Positions 7,131 to 13,506 of a DNA stretch of 14,241 nt are shown here, piece by piece (the stretch's first letter is position 1; each line of letters begins with the position of its first letter). The stretch spans positions 1 through 14,241 of the forward strand of contig CAYOHP010000036.1 in the NCBI GenBank assembly GCA_964403795.1, in the 5' to 3' direction. A program made the translations under genes and the position numbers. The stretch comes from CAYOHP01 sp964403795 [NCBI: uncultured bacterium]. Its GTDB lineage: Bacteria > Muiribacteriota > UBA6191 > CAZXTJ01. The notes under the pieces are model-generated. The model searched no databases and was not told the DNA's origin. It worked only from the letters and a program-made list of their open reading frames with translations.

Positions 7131-7481
7131 TCAGGCCCCGGGGGGAGGGGGCTCGGAGCTGCACTCGCCGTTGCAGCGGCCGGAGCAACCGGCCTCGGCG
7201 CCCAGCGTCAGGGTGTCCCCGCCGCCGCTGGAGCCGCACTTGCCGTTGCACTTGCCGGAGCAACCGGCCTCGGTCCCCAGGGTCAGGGTGTCCCCGCCGC
7301 CGCTGGAGCCGCACTTGCCATTGCACTTGCCGGAGCAACCGGCCTCGGCGCCGAGCACCAGGGCATCGGCGGCCTGGGCCGGGACCGCGGCCGAGGCGGA
7401 CGAGACGGCCTGGGCCAGGCCAGTGAACGAGAGCGCCATGGCCAGGGTTCCGGCCGGGATCCTACGAGCGTCGAGCTTCAT
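7131..7481 (-). CDS. Secreted three-repeat Cys-rich RiPP precursor (HvfA/bufferin-like)
   Basis: A 116-aa peptide. Residues 1-31 form a signal peptide with a hydrophobic core (TLAMALSFTGLAQAV) and an Ala-rich cleavage region (SSASA). The mature part is three tandem units, each beginning with Asp and ending in Gly or Ser: residues 39-63, 64-88 and 89 onward. Each unit contains C-x3-C-x3-C in the core CSGKCNGKC; the third reads CSGRCNGEC and ends in a Ser/Pro-rich tail. The nine cysteines at 49/53/57, 74/78/82 and 99/103/107 are the only ones. Signal peptide, GKC repeats and the adjacent MNIO gene identify an HvfA/bufferin-type substrate, probably exported to bind copper. The start is firm: GGGAGGAG eight bases before the ATG. 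It does not look like a metallothionein because of the adjacent maturase and regular repeats, but that is the main alternative. Confidence 0.88.
   Translation of the reverse strand: MKLDARRIPAGTLAMALSFTGLAQAVSSASAAVPAQAADALVLGAEAGCSGKCNGKCGSSGGGDTLTLGTEAGCSGKCNGKCGSSGGGDTLTLGAEAGCSGRCNGECSSEPPPPGA
7143..7367 (-). repeat. Three tandem 75-bp coding repeats in the RiPP precursor
   Basis: Units lie at 7293-7367, 7218-7292 and 7143-7217 in transcription order. The first two are nearly identical over their Cys cores and Gly-rich spacers. The third matches through its second Cys triplet and then diverges into the Pro-rich end. The unit length is exactly 25 codons, so copy number can change without breaking the frame, consistent with recent duplication. 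Confidence 0.9.
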
Positions 7482-7537
7482 CCTGGATACTCCTCCCGCG
7501 GATCGACCGTGCGTGCGGCCGACCTCGCCGGCCGCCG

Positions 7538-7543
7538 AGACTA
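7538..7543 (-). promoter_or_regulatory. Candidate -10 element for the RiPP operon
   Basis: On the minus strand this reads TAGTCT in GTTAGTCT, 56 bases before the precursor ATG. It is one of few TA-N-N-N-T matches in the 133-bp gap between desaturase and precursor. A nearby imperfect palindrome (GGGTTCCCGGGACCC, 7569-7583) might terminate the upstream gene, but it has no usable loop or T-run. Confidence 0.35.
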
Positions 7544-7614
7544 ACCCGGGGGGTGGACCGAGGTCCATGGGTTCCCGGGACCCTGCCCGGGGGCTGCCTC
7601 CCGGCCTTCCCCCT

Positions 7615-8370
7615 CTACCCTCGCAGCGGATGGGCCAGCTGGGCGAGGAAGCCCTCGGGCAGGGGCTGGCGGGTCCCGAAGACCTCGGCCCGTTCCCCCT
7701 CCGGCAGGTGCAGGGTCCCGAAGAGCCAGTCCCAGACCGGGAACTGCCCGGCGTAGTTGGCGTCGATCTCCCGGGCGTGGTGCCACTGGTGGAACTCGGG
7801 GCTGGCCACCAGGAATTTGAACGGCCCGTACTCGATGCGGGTATTGGCGTGGAAGAGCAGGCCTTCGAGCCGGAGCAGGCCGGCGACCCCGCCGAGGATC
7901 CCCAGCGGGAACCCCAGCGCGAACAGCGGGACGACCCGGGCGGCCAGCCCCAGGGCCGTATCGAGGGGATGCACCCGCACCGAGGCCAGCCAGTCCAGTT
8001 CCTGGCTCGAATGGTGGACCGAGTGGATCCTCCAGAGCCACGGCACCCGATGGGCGGCCCGGTGGTAGGCGTAGCCCGCCAGGTCGCTCACCACCAGCGC
8101 CGCCGCCACCTGGACCCAGCCCGGGAGCGAGGCCACGCCGGCTTCGAGACCCCGCGGCACCAGCAGCCACAGGACCACCGCCAGCGGCGCCAGCACCAGC
8201 ACCGTGGCCAGGTCGCCGAGCGGTCGCCCGAGGAAGAACCACGCCACGTCTGTCCCGAACCCGCGGCGCAGGCGGGCCTGCTCCGGCCTCCGGGCCAGCG
8301 CGGTCTCGAGGATCCCGAACACCACCCACACCAGTGCGAAACCGACCAGCCGGCGCATCAGGAAGTCCAC
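7615..8370 (-). CDS. Sterol desaturase / fatty acid hydroxylase family membrane protein
   Basis: About 251 aa, a multi-pass membrane di-iron enzyme of the fatty acid hydroxylase superfamily. The three histidine motifs that bind iron are visible in order: HRAAH, HSVHH and HQWHH, with an extra conserved FHANTRI between them. Hydrophobic segments lie at the N-terminus (GFALVWVVFGILE), about 50 residues later (ATVLVLAPLAVVLWLL) and around VVPLFALGFPLGILGG. Family members hydroxylate or desaturate sterols, carotenoids, alkylglycerols or fatty acids; the lipid acted on here cannot be read. I prefer the GTG at 8370, with GGAAGG ten bases upstream; the ATG at 8358, four codons in, is the alternative. 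It lies upstream of the RiPP precursor on the same strand, 133 bp away, so read-through is possible, but a shared function is not evident. Confidence 0.88.
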   Translation of the reverse strand: MDFLMRRLVGFALVWVVFGILETALARRPEQARLRRGFGTDVAWFFLGRPLGDLATVLVLAPLAVVLWLLVPRGLEAGVASLPGWVQVAAALVVSDLAGYAYHRAAHRVPWLWRIHSVHHSSQELDWLASVRVHPLDTALGLAARVVPLFALGFPLGILGGVAGLLRLEGLLFHANTRIEYGPFKFLVASPEFHQWHHAREIDANYAGQFPVWDWLFGTLHLPEGERAEVFGTRQPLPEGFLAQLAHPLRG

Positions 8371-8515
8371 GGGTCGCCGTCCTTCCGGGTCCCTTCCCAG
8401 CCAGGTCCGTGCCATCCGATCGCATGGGAAGGAGGCCATGGCGCTCCCCGGCTCCCGATGCGGCTTCCCGGGGAGCGATGCCGTCCCCTGGCCGGGGCGC
8501 GACCGGACCGGGGAC

Positions 8516-8549
8516 GACGTCGGTCGTGGCCTGCCCGACATCTGTCGTG
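8516..8549. repeat. Imperfect 13-bp direct repeat in a divergent intergenic region
   Basis: GACGTCGGTCGTG at 8516-8528 and GACATCTGTCGTG at 8537-8549 match at 11 of 13 positions, 21 bp apart start to start, or two helical turns. The gap 8371-8629 separates the minus-strand desaturase from the plus-strand RING-like pair. Phased repeats there could be regulator sites. In DNA this GC-rich, chance similarity is a real alternative. Confidence 0.3.
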
Positions 8550-8611
8550 CGGTCGCGACCCGGTCGGCATCGGGAGGCGGTGCCGGGGGCGCGCTGGCGG
8601 CCTTCCCCCGC

Positions 8612-8619
8612 GCTACCTT
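8612..8619 (+). promoter_or_regulatory. Candidate -10 element for the first RING-like gene
   Basis: GCTACCTT ends ten bases before the ATG at 8630. Transcription starting about seven bases later would leave only a few untranslated bases, so the mRNA would be leaderless or nearly so. The weak GGGAG two bases before the ATG would then be of little use. Confidence 0.5.
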
Positions 8620-8629
8620 GGTCGGGAGC

Positions 8630-9409
8630 ATGGCGGAGGGGAACTCGGACTCGGTGGACCTGGTGGCCCTGCGGCCGGCCGAGGTCGATCTGCGCCAGGT
8701 CCCATGCCTGGTCTGCGGGGAACCGGTGGGGCCGGCACCCCAGAAGTGCGGGCTCTGCGGTGGGCTCCACCACTTCGACTGCTGGGAGTACTCGAAGGGC
8801 TGCGGGCGCTTCGGCTGCCGCAAGGCCCCTGTGGCTGCCGGGCCGGCGCGGACCCCGGAAGGCAAGATCGGCATGCCGCGCCGTCGGGCCGGGGCCTACG
8901 CCGGCTACCGCTGGGCGCCGGTGCTCCCCACCCTGACCTTCTACCTGGCGCAGCTCGGGGCGATGCTGGCCTTCACGGTGGGGGACCTGGACATCACCCT
9001 CAAGCTCGCCGCACTCATGGTCGTCTGTTATGCATGGATCCTGGCGTCGAGCGTCCGGTTCTACCTGGACCTCGACAAGCGCCAGGTCTCGCAGGCGCTG
9101 GCCCTGCTCGACTGGGAGGTCGAGGAGCGGTCCGTGGTCGCCTTCGATGCCCTGGAGCGGTTCGAACTCATGGAGGTCCCCGGCGACCGCGGTCGCCGGG
9201 CCTACGAGGCGGTGGCGGTAAGGGTCGGACCCGGCGAACCCGTGTCGCTCGCGCCTCCTCTCGAAGAGGGCAGCCCGGAGCTGGCCGAGCTCGTCGATCT
9301 GTTCCGGAGGCTCGAGGCGAGCTCGGTGTTCCCGGTACGTCTGGCACCCGAGTTGGTGCCGGCTCCCCCTGCGCCGGAGTTGACGGGTGGCCGTCTCGGG
9401 TCGGACTGA
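8630..9409 (+). CDS. RING-like zinc-site membrane protein, copy 1
   Basis: A 259-aa protein. The N-terminus has a prokaryotic RING-like Cys/His cluster: C26-x2-C29, C40-x2-C43, H47-H48, C51, C58, C63, with CWEYSKGC and FGC resembling the Prok-RING family. Two membrane segments follow (about 95-117 and 121-141), then a soluble C-terminal domain of about 115 residues rich in Val/Leu/Glu that I do not recognise. The zinc module should fold in the cytoplasm and may bind a protein partner. Prokaryotic RING-like proteins are suspected ubiquitin-like or adaptor components, but no E1, E2 or ubiquitin-like gene is in this window. The next gene is a paralogue with the same layout, 32 bp downstream. The start follows from the promoter-like element and from the fact that the zinc cluster sits close behind this ATG. 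Confidence 0.85.
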   Translation: MAEGNSDSVDLVALRPAEVDLRQVPCLVCGEPVGPAPQKCGLCGGLHHFDCWEYSKGCGRFGCRKAPVAAGPARTPEGKIGMPRRRAGAYAGYRWAPVLPTLTFYLAQLGAMLAFTVGDLDITLKLAALMVVCYAWILASSVRFYLDLDKRQVSQALALLDWEVEERSVVAFDALERFELMEVPGDRGRRAYEAVAVRVGPGEPVSLAPPLEEGSPELAELVDLFRRLEASSVFPVRLAPELVPAPPAPELTGGRLGSD

Positions 9410-9425
9410 TTCCGGGGAGGGCGGT

Positions 9426-9433
9426 GCTACCTT
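9426..9433 (+). promoter_or_regulatory. Candidate -10 element for the second RING-like gene
   Basis: GCTACCTT, identical to the element before copy 1, ends eight bases before the ATG at 9442. Initiation would fall on or near the start codon, predicting a leaderless transcript and independent expression of this paralogue despite the tandem arrangement. Confidence 0.5.
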
Positions 9434-9441
9434 TGGCCTGC

Positions 9442-10293
9442 ATGGCCAGGGCAGGCAAACCGCGCGAGACCGGGACGCAGGCTGAGGGCACCGACGGCAA
9501 GCAAGAGGCTCGTCCTCCCGCCTGCCCGATCTGCCGCGAGGGACTCTCCCGGTCGGGCCTGGTCCTGTGCCAGGACTGCTCGACCCCCCACCACCGCAAG
9601 TGCTGGCGCTTCAACCGGGGCTGCGCCACCTACGGTTGCCAGGGCCGGGTGTTCGTGACCGGACCGGGTGCGGTGGCCGGCGAACTCGAGTTCTGTCGCA
9701 CGGGGTCGGCGGCGCTGCCGGCACTGGTGACCCTGATCGCGATGTTCGCGATCGCCGCCGCCCTGCTGAAGAACCCCTGGCTGATCGGCAGGGGCGCCGG
9801 AAAGGCCATCCTGCGGATGATCCAGCCGCTCTTCTGGGGCGGGATCGCGGTGTCCATCCTCGGCCCTCTGGCATCCCGCCGGAAGTACCTGCTGGACCCG
9901 GAAGCCGAGCGCATCTCGCGGAGCCTCTGGTTCGGGCCGGTGCGGCTGCGGCTGGAGGAGTCCTGGCGCGACTTCTCCGAGGTCGAAGGCCTGGACGTGC
10001 GGCTGGCGGAGATCCCGGGGCGCTTCCCCCTGGAGCTCCGCAAGGGCGTCGAGCTCTGGATGCGGGATGCCTCGGGGGGGAGCCACCTGCTCGACCGGGT
10101 GGCCTGGGAAGACCGGGAGATGCTGCTGCGCTCGGCGGCCGCCGCCGCCGAGGTGCTCGACACCACCCTCGGCCTGCCCCGGGCGCTGGACACCGAGGTG
10201 GCGCTCCCGGCCGGGCTCTCCCGGACCCTCAGGGCCCTGCCCTCGCCCCGGGCCGGTCGCGAGGCTCCGGCCGGGCTCCCCGGCCCGGTCTGA
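9442..10293 (+). CDS. RING-like zinc-site membrane protein, copy 2
   Basis: A 283-aa paralogue of the preceding gene product. The zinc ligands are C28-x2-C31, C43-x2-C46, H50-H51, C54, C61 and C66; apart from one extra residue between the second and third cysteines, spacing is identical to copy 1. CWRFNRGC and TYGC correspond to CWEYSKGC and RFGC. Two membrane segments (about 90-109 and 129-146) precede a C-terminal soluble domain with a DPEAERISRSLWFG segment that parallels DLDKRQVSQALALLDWE of copy 1. Conservation of the whole layout points to duplication rather than chance tandem placement. A GTG at 9424 behind GGGGAGG would add six residues; I keep the ATG because the promoter-like element overlaps the GTG. 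The function is unknown; a membrane-anchored adaptor or ligase-like role is speculation. Confidence 0.85.
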   Translation: MARAGKPRETGTQAEGTDGKQEARPPACPICREGLSRSGLVLCQDCSTPHHRKCWRFNRGCATYGCQGRVFVTGPGAVAGELEFCRTGSAALPALVTLIAMFAIAAALLKNPWLIGRGAGKAILRMIQPLFWGGIAVSILGPLASRRKYLLDPEAERISRSLWFGPVRLRLEESWRDFSEVEGLDVRLAEIPGRFPLELRKGVELWMRDASGGSHLLDRVAWEDREMLLRSAAAAAEVLDTTLGLPRALDTEVALPAGLSRTLRALPSPRAGREAPAGLPGPV

Positions 10294-10326
10294 CCCGGGC
10301 AACCTCCCGAGGCCTGTCGGTGATCC

Positions 10327-10494
10327 TCACGGACCCACCGGCACCTTCAGTCCCTCGGTGAGGGTGCGGCGCGGGTCGGGGGGCACCAGGGAGTCGGCCA
10401 TCGGGTCGGTGGGTCGGGGGCGCGTCACCGGGCGGATCGAGAACCAGCCGGGGCGCGGCAGGGGCCGGAGCAACAGGAAGCGTCGCCGCGTCAT
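10327..10494 (-). CDS. Possible 55-codon small protein downstream of the XRE regulator
   Basis: The ATG at 10494-10492 lies three bases after the regulator's stop in the arrangement TGAGCCATGA, typical of translational coupling. The frame runs 55 codons to a TGA at 10329-10327. The product begins MTRRRFLLLRPLPRPGWF and is rich in Arg and Pro, without cysteine. No family is recognised and there is no strong membrane segment. The ribosome site is weak (GGTGAG), as expected for a coupled gene. It fills most of the otherwise empty gap between the regulator and the RING-like pair. A chance frame in GC-rich DNA is the main alternative. Confidence 0.4.
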   Translation of the reverse strand: MTRRRFLLLRPLPRPGWFSIRPVTRPRPTDPMADSLVPPDPRRTLTEGLKVPVGP

Positions 10495-10497
10495 GGC

Positions 10498-10980
10498 TCA
10501 CCGCCTGCCCATGACGCGGGCCGCGTCATGGCTGTCGAGGACGTCGACCACCTCGCGCAGCAGGTCGGCCAGCTCGCCCTCGGGGGCGTCGGCCCGGCGC
10601 TCGGCCTGGTGGAGCAGCACCTGGAGGCGACGGTCGGCTCCGGCGGCCAGGGTGAGCATCTGGTGGAAGAGCTCGTACCAGGCGGAGCGGTCCTTGCCGC
10701 GCGGTCCCCGCGACTTGCGGAGCCACTCGCGGGCGGCTTCCACCGCGATCGAGACCCGCTCCTTCTTCGGGGTCGAGTCGGCGAAGGGCTCGAAGCTGCG
10801 GCTGTGGCGGCGGGCGAGGTCGTACATCATCCCGAGGTACTCGCCGCTCGGGGTGGTGCGTCCGGTCTCCCATCGGTTCACGGTGGCCTGGGGGAGGCCG
10901 AGGTGGTCGGCGAACTCCCGCTGGGACATGCCGAGCGATTCGCGCAGGTCCCGGATCGAGTCCCGGTCGTAGGGTGCCAT
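10498..10980 (-). CDS. XRE-family helix-turn-helix regulator
   Basis: A 160-aa cytoplasmic DNA-binding protein. Residues about 9-55 form an XRE/Cro-type domain with the expected SQREFADHLGLPQATVNRWE pattern and TTPSGEYL loop. The remaining roughly 100 residues are charged and mainly helical; I do not recognise them as a ligand domain. The start is secure: AAGGAGG sits six bases before the ATG. It diverges from the second transmembrane kinase, with 174 bp between start codons that include a good promoter and a phased direct repeat, so it probably controls itself and possibly the kinase. Kinase and regulator might form one circuit, with the regulator as a phosphorylation target, but nothing in the sequence proves this. 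A small ORF follows three bases after its stop. Confidence 0.9.
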   Translation of the reverse strand: MAPYDRDSIRDLRESLGMSQREFADHLGLPQATVNRWETGRTTPSGEYLGMMYDLARRHSRSFEPFADSTPKKERVSIAVEAAREWLRKSRGPRGKDRSAWYELFHQMLTLAAGADRRLQVLLHQAERRADAPEGELADLLREVVDVLDSHDAARVMGRR

Positions 10981-11001
10981 GGTGACCCTCCTTCGTGACT
11001 A

Positions 11002-11030
11002 CAGATATGCCATCGGAAACGCGAAAGCAA
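11002..11030 (-). promoter_or_regulatory. Sigma-70-like promoter of the XRE regulator
   Basis: On the minus strand TTGCTT (11030-11025) and TATCTG (11007-11002) are separated by exactly 17 bases, in the most AT-rich stretch of the window. Initiation would fall about 15 bases before the AUG, leaving room for the AAGGAGG ribosome site at 10987-10993. Confidence 0.6.
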
Positions 11031-11047
11031 GTTTGTTATCGCGAAAG
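11020..11047. promoter_or_regulatory. Candidate operator: phased direct repeat CGCGAAAG
   Basis: CGCGAAAG occurs at 11020-11027 and 11040-11047, 20 bp apart start to start, putting both on one DNA face. The first copy overlaps the -35 hexamer of the XRE promoter; the second lies just upstream of it. The kinase promoter lies 80 bp further on. This is a natural site for the XRE protein to repress itself; its role for the kinase is inference. Confidence 0.45.
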
Positions 11048-11128
11048 GACGCGAGGGCAGCGTCCGGGAGGCGATCCGGTGCGATCCGGGGTCGCCCGAC
11101 GGGCTCCGTCCGGTGGCTCGGCCCGGCC

Positions 11129-11136
11129 GCTACACT
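11129..11136 (+). promoter_or_regulatory. Candidate -10 element for the second kinase
   Basis: GCTACACT ends 18 bases before the ATG at 11155 and is the closest of the five GCTAC elements to a TATAAT-type -10. The short predicted leader would carry GGAG at 11144-11147, seven bases before the start. No -35 match is evident. Confidence 0.5.
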
Positions 11137-11154
11137 CGTCCCCGGAGCATCCCC

Positions 11155-13506
11155 ATGGCGACGTCCTCCGAGGGCCTGAAGATCCCGTTCCCGGCGGGCC
11201 TGGCGGCTCGTTTCCGGGTCCGGGAGCTGCTCGGGCGGGGCGGGATGGGCGCGGTCTTCCGGGCCGAGGACCGGGAGCTGGGGCGACCGGTGGCCGTGAA
11301 GGTGATGCTCGAACCGGGCAGGCCCAACGCGGTCGCCAGGTTCCTCCGGGAGGCCAGGGTCACGGCCTCGATCGAGCACCCCCATGTGATCCGGATCTAC
11401 GACTCGGGGATCACCGACGGCCTCCCATGGCTTGCGATGGAACTCCTCGACGGCAGCGACTTCGGCACCGCACCGCTCGGTGCCCGGCCGCTGGCGCGGT
11501 TCCTGGAGATCGCCGACGCCCTGGAGGCCGTGCATGGGAGGGGGTTGGTCCACCGGGACGTGAAGCCGCCCAACATGTTCCTGACCCGGGATGGACGCAG
11601 CGTCCTCATGGACTTCGGGCTGGCGAAGGACCCCGACCTCACCCAGCTCACCGGTACGGGAGCCATGCCCGGGACCTTCGCGTTCCTCTCGCCCGAGATG
11701 GTACGGGACGATCCTTGCGGGCCGGCGGCCGACTGGTGGGCCCTGGGGGTCTCGCTCTACACGCTGCTGGAGAAGCGCCTGCCCTACGACCCGGTCCAGA
11801 TCGCCTCGTTCGTCTCCGGTCTCGAGGTCCCGGAGGTCCGGCTGCGCCGGGTTCCCGAGGGGTCGCCGGAAGCGCGGGTGATCCGGGGACTGCTGGTGGG
11901 CGACCCGGAGCGGCGGGTCGGGGGCAAGGCGGCGCTCGAGGCCCTGGCCGGACCGGTCGCGGAGTGGACCGCGACGGCCACCGACCTCGGTGACCCGGTC
12001 GTGCCGGCGAGCCCTCCGGTGCTCGCGTCGGCCTTGCCGCCCCGTGCCCTCCCGGCACGCTCGCCGGTCTGGTTGGCCCTCCCGCTACTGGTCGCCGGTG
12101 GGCTGGTGCTCGCCAAGCTGGGGGCGAGGATCGTCGGGTCCCGGGAGGGCGAAGGCAGCGGGGGTCGAGGCGGGTCGGTGGGGCAGGCGACGGGCTCCGC
12201 GGGCAGCTCGACGGTGAGGGTCCGCACCCCGGTCGCGGAGATCGCACGCAAGGTCGCGGCCGAGCTGCAGGAGGCCTCACGCCTGGTCGTGGATCCCGAG
12301 GGGATGGCGCGGGAGCCGCCCTCCGAGGGCCTGCCCGAGGGCTGGCGGGAGTTGCTCTCTCCCGATCCGATCCACTGGAACGGTCTGCTCGAGCACCTGT
12401 CGGGGGTGCAGGACTTCCTGCTCTGGCTCCAGGAGGGAGGCAGGCCCGAGTCCCTCGACGCCGCGACCGTGGAGGCCCTGCGGGAGGTCGATCGCCAGCT
12501 GGTCGCCCAGGACCTCCCCGAGGCCTTCGCCCCTTTCCTGTGCGAGGCGCCGGAGGCCCTGGAGGTGGCGGTCGATCCGGCGCTGTTGGACGACGGTTTC
12601 CCGGTGCCGACCCGGGGAGTGCGCTCGCTCCAGGGATGGGCCGGTGCAGCCTGGAGTTCCTACCTCCGCGCCCTCTCCCACCTGGATCGCCTGGAGGCGC
12701 AGCGCGAGGCCTACGCCTCGGACCGGGACGTCGGGTCCGGGTTCCCGGTGGAGGCCTTCCCCTCGCGGGCCCTGGCAACGTCCTCGCTCCGCATCCTCGC
12801 CCAACAGGCCTTCGGCCTCCCCGGTCCCCGGATCCCGGTGAGGATCTGGATGCGGGAGGGGGTCCTCGAGCTGCGCTCCATGCTCTACCGGATCGCCCGA
12901 GCCCTCGAGGTCGAGGGTCCCGAGACCGAGGTCCTGGGATGCATGGCGGTCTCGATGGTGAAGAAGCTCCATCCTCTCTGGTACTCCGAGGCCGGGGTCG
13001 CTCCCTTCCATGCGCTGACCCCGGGACCGGGAGGTTCCCCCTGGCTGGCCTGGCTCGAAGCCGGCATCCACGGGCTGGGGATCCGCTGCCATCGCCTGGC
13101 ACGGCTCCCGGTCGAGCCCCGGCAGAGGGCCCAGCTCGAGGCCGTCGAGCGGGCGATGGCGCTGGGTACCGGCACCGGGTACCGCGCCTTCGTCTTCGTG
13201 TCGGGATCGGCCGAGAGGCTCGAGACCCTGCGCGACCTCGGGCGCACCGAGGAGGCCCTGCGGGAGTTCCGGGCCGGGATCCCGACCCTGCTCGCGGCGC
13301 CTCCCTCCCTCGACGAGTCGACGGCCGCGGTCCTCTGCCAGGGCATCCTGGCCTGGATCGACCATCCCGGGGACCACGTGCCGGACCGTGCCGGCCAGGA
13401 GCGGATCCGCACCTGGTGGCGGGAACGCCGGGCCAGCATTCCTCGCCGGAGCTTCTACCAGGAGCGCCGGGCCGAGCTGGCCGCCTGGTTGGGGATCGCC
13501 CCGTGA
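11155..13506 (+). CDS. Second transmembrane Ser/Thr protein kinase
   Basis: A 783-aa Hanks-type kinase. Catalytic features in order: LGRGGMGAVF glycine loop (26-35), AVK lysine K49, helix-C E66, HRDVKPPN (133-140), DFG (153-155), SPE in place of APE (FLSPEM) and DWWALGVSLY (subdomain IX). Residues are complete, so activity is expected. A linker rich in Pro and Ala leads to one membrane segment (about 304-322), then a Gly/Ser-rich stretch and some 430 mostly helical extracytoplasmic residues that match no fold I can name. The C-terminus (YQERRAELAAWLG) loosely resembles that of the first kinase (YAEQRDRLAAAF), but homology beyond the kinase core is not shown. I chose the ATG at 11155, with GGAG seven bases upstream, over a GTG at 11113 that would start before the promoter-like element. 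It diverges from the XRE regulator and converges on the hydrolase gene. Confidence 0.93.
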   Translation: MATSSEGLKIPFPAGLAARFRVRELLGRGGMGAVFRAEDRELGRPVAVKVMLEPGRPNAVARFLREARVTASIEHPHVIRIYDSGITDGLPWLAMELLDGSDFGTAPLGARPLARFLEIADALEAVHGRGLVHRDVKPPNMFLTRDGRSVLMDFGLAKDPDLTQLTGTGAMPGTFAFLSPEMVRDDPCGPAADWWALGVSLYTLLEKRLPYDPVQIASFVSGLEVPEVRLRRVPEGSPEARVIRGLLVGDPERRVGGKAALEALAGPVAEWTATATDLGDPVVPASPPVLASALPPRALPARSPVWLALPLLVAGGLVLAKLGARIVGSREGEGSGGRGGSVGQATGSAGSSTVRVRTPVAEIARKVAAELQEASRLVVDPEGMAREPPSEGLPEGWRELLSPDPIHWNGLLEHLSGVQDFLLWLQEGGRPESLDAATVEALREVDRQLVAQDLPEAFAPFLCEAPEALEVAVDPALLDDGFPVPTRGVRSLQGWAGAAWSSYLRALSHLDRLEAQREAYASDRDVGSGFPVEAFPSRALATSSLRILAQQAFGLPGPRIPVRIWMREGVLELRSMLYRIARALEVEGPETEVLGCMAVSMVKKLHPLWYSEAGVAPFHALTPGPGGSPWLAWLEAGIHGLGIRCHRLARLPVEPRQRAQLEAVERAMALGTGTGYRAFVFVSGSAERLETLRDLGRTEEALREFRAGIPTLLAAPPSLDESTAAVLCQGILAWIDHPGDHVPDRAGQERIRTWWRERRASIPRRSFYQERRAELAAWLGIAP

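Noticed and set aside
7131-7481. Reading the Cys-rich peptide as a metallothionein
   Set aside because: The signal peptide, regular 25-residue units and directly coupled MNIO maturase fit a modified RiPP precursor better.
7569-7583. GGGTTCCCGGGACCC as a terminator of the desaturase gene
   Set aside because: Pairing needs a bulge and leaves no usable loop; there is no T-run.
5941-9441. A plus-strand frame open for 1450 codons ending at 10293
   Set aside because: Only the part from 9442 is a real protein. The rest is antisense to the maturase, precursor and desaturase, or out of frame with the first RING-like gene.
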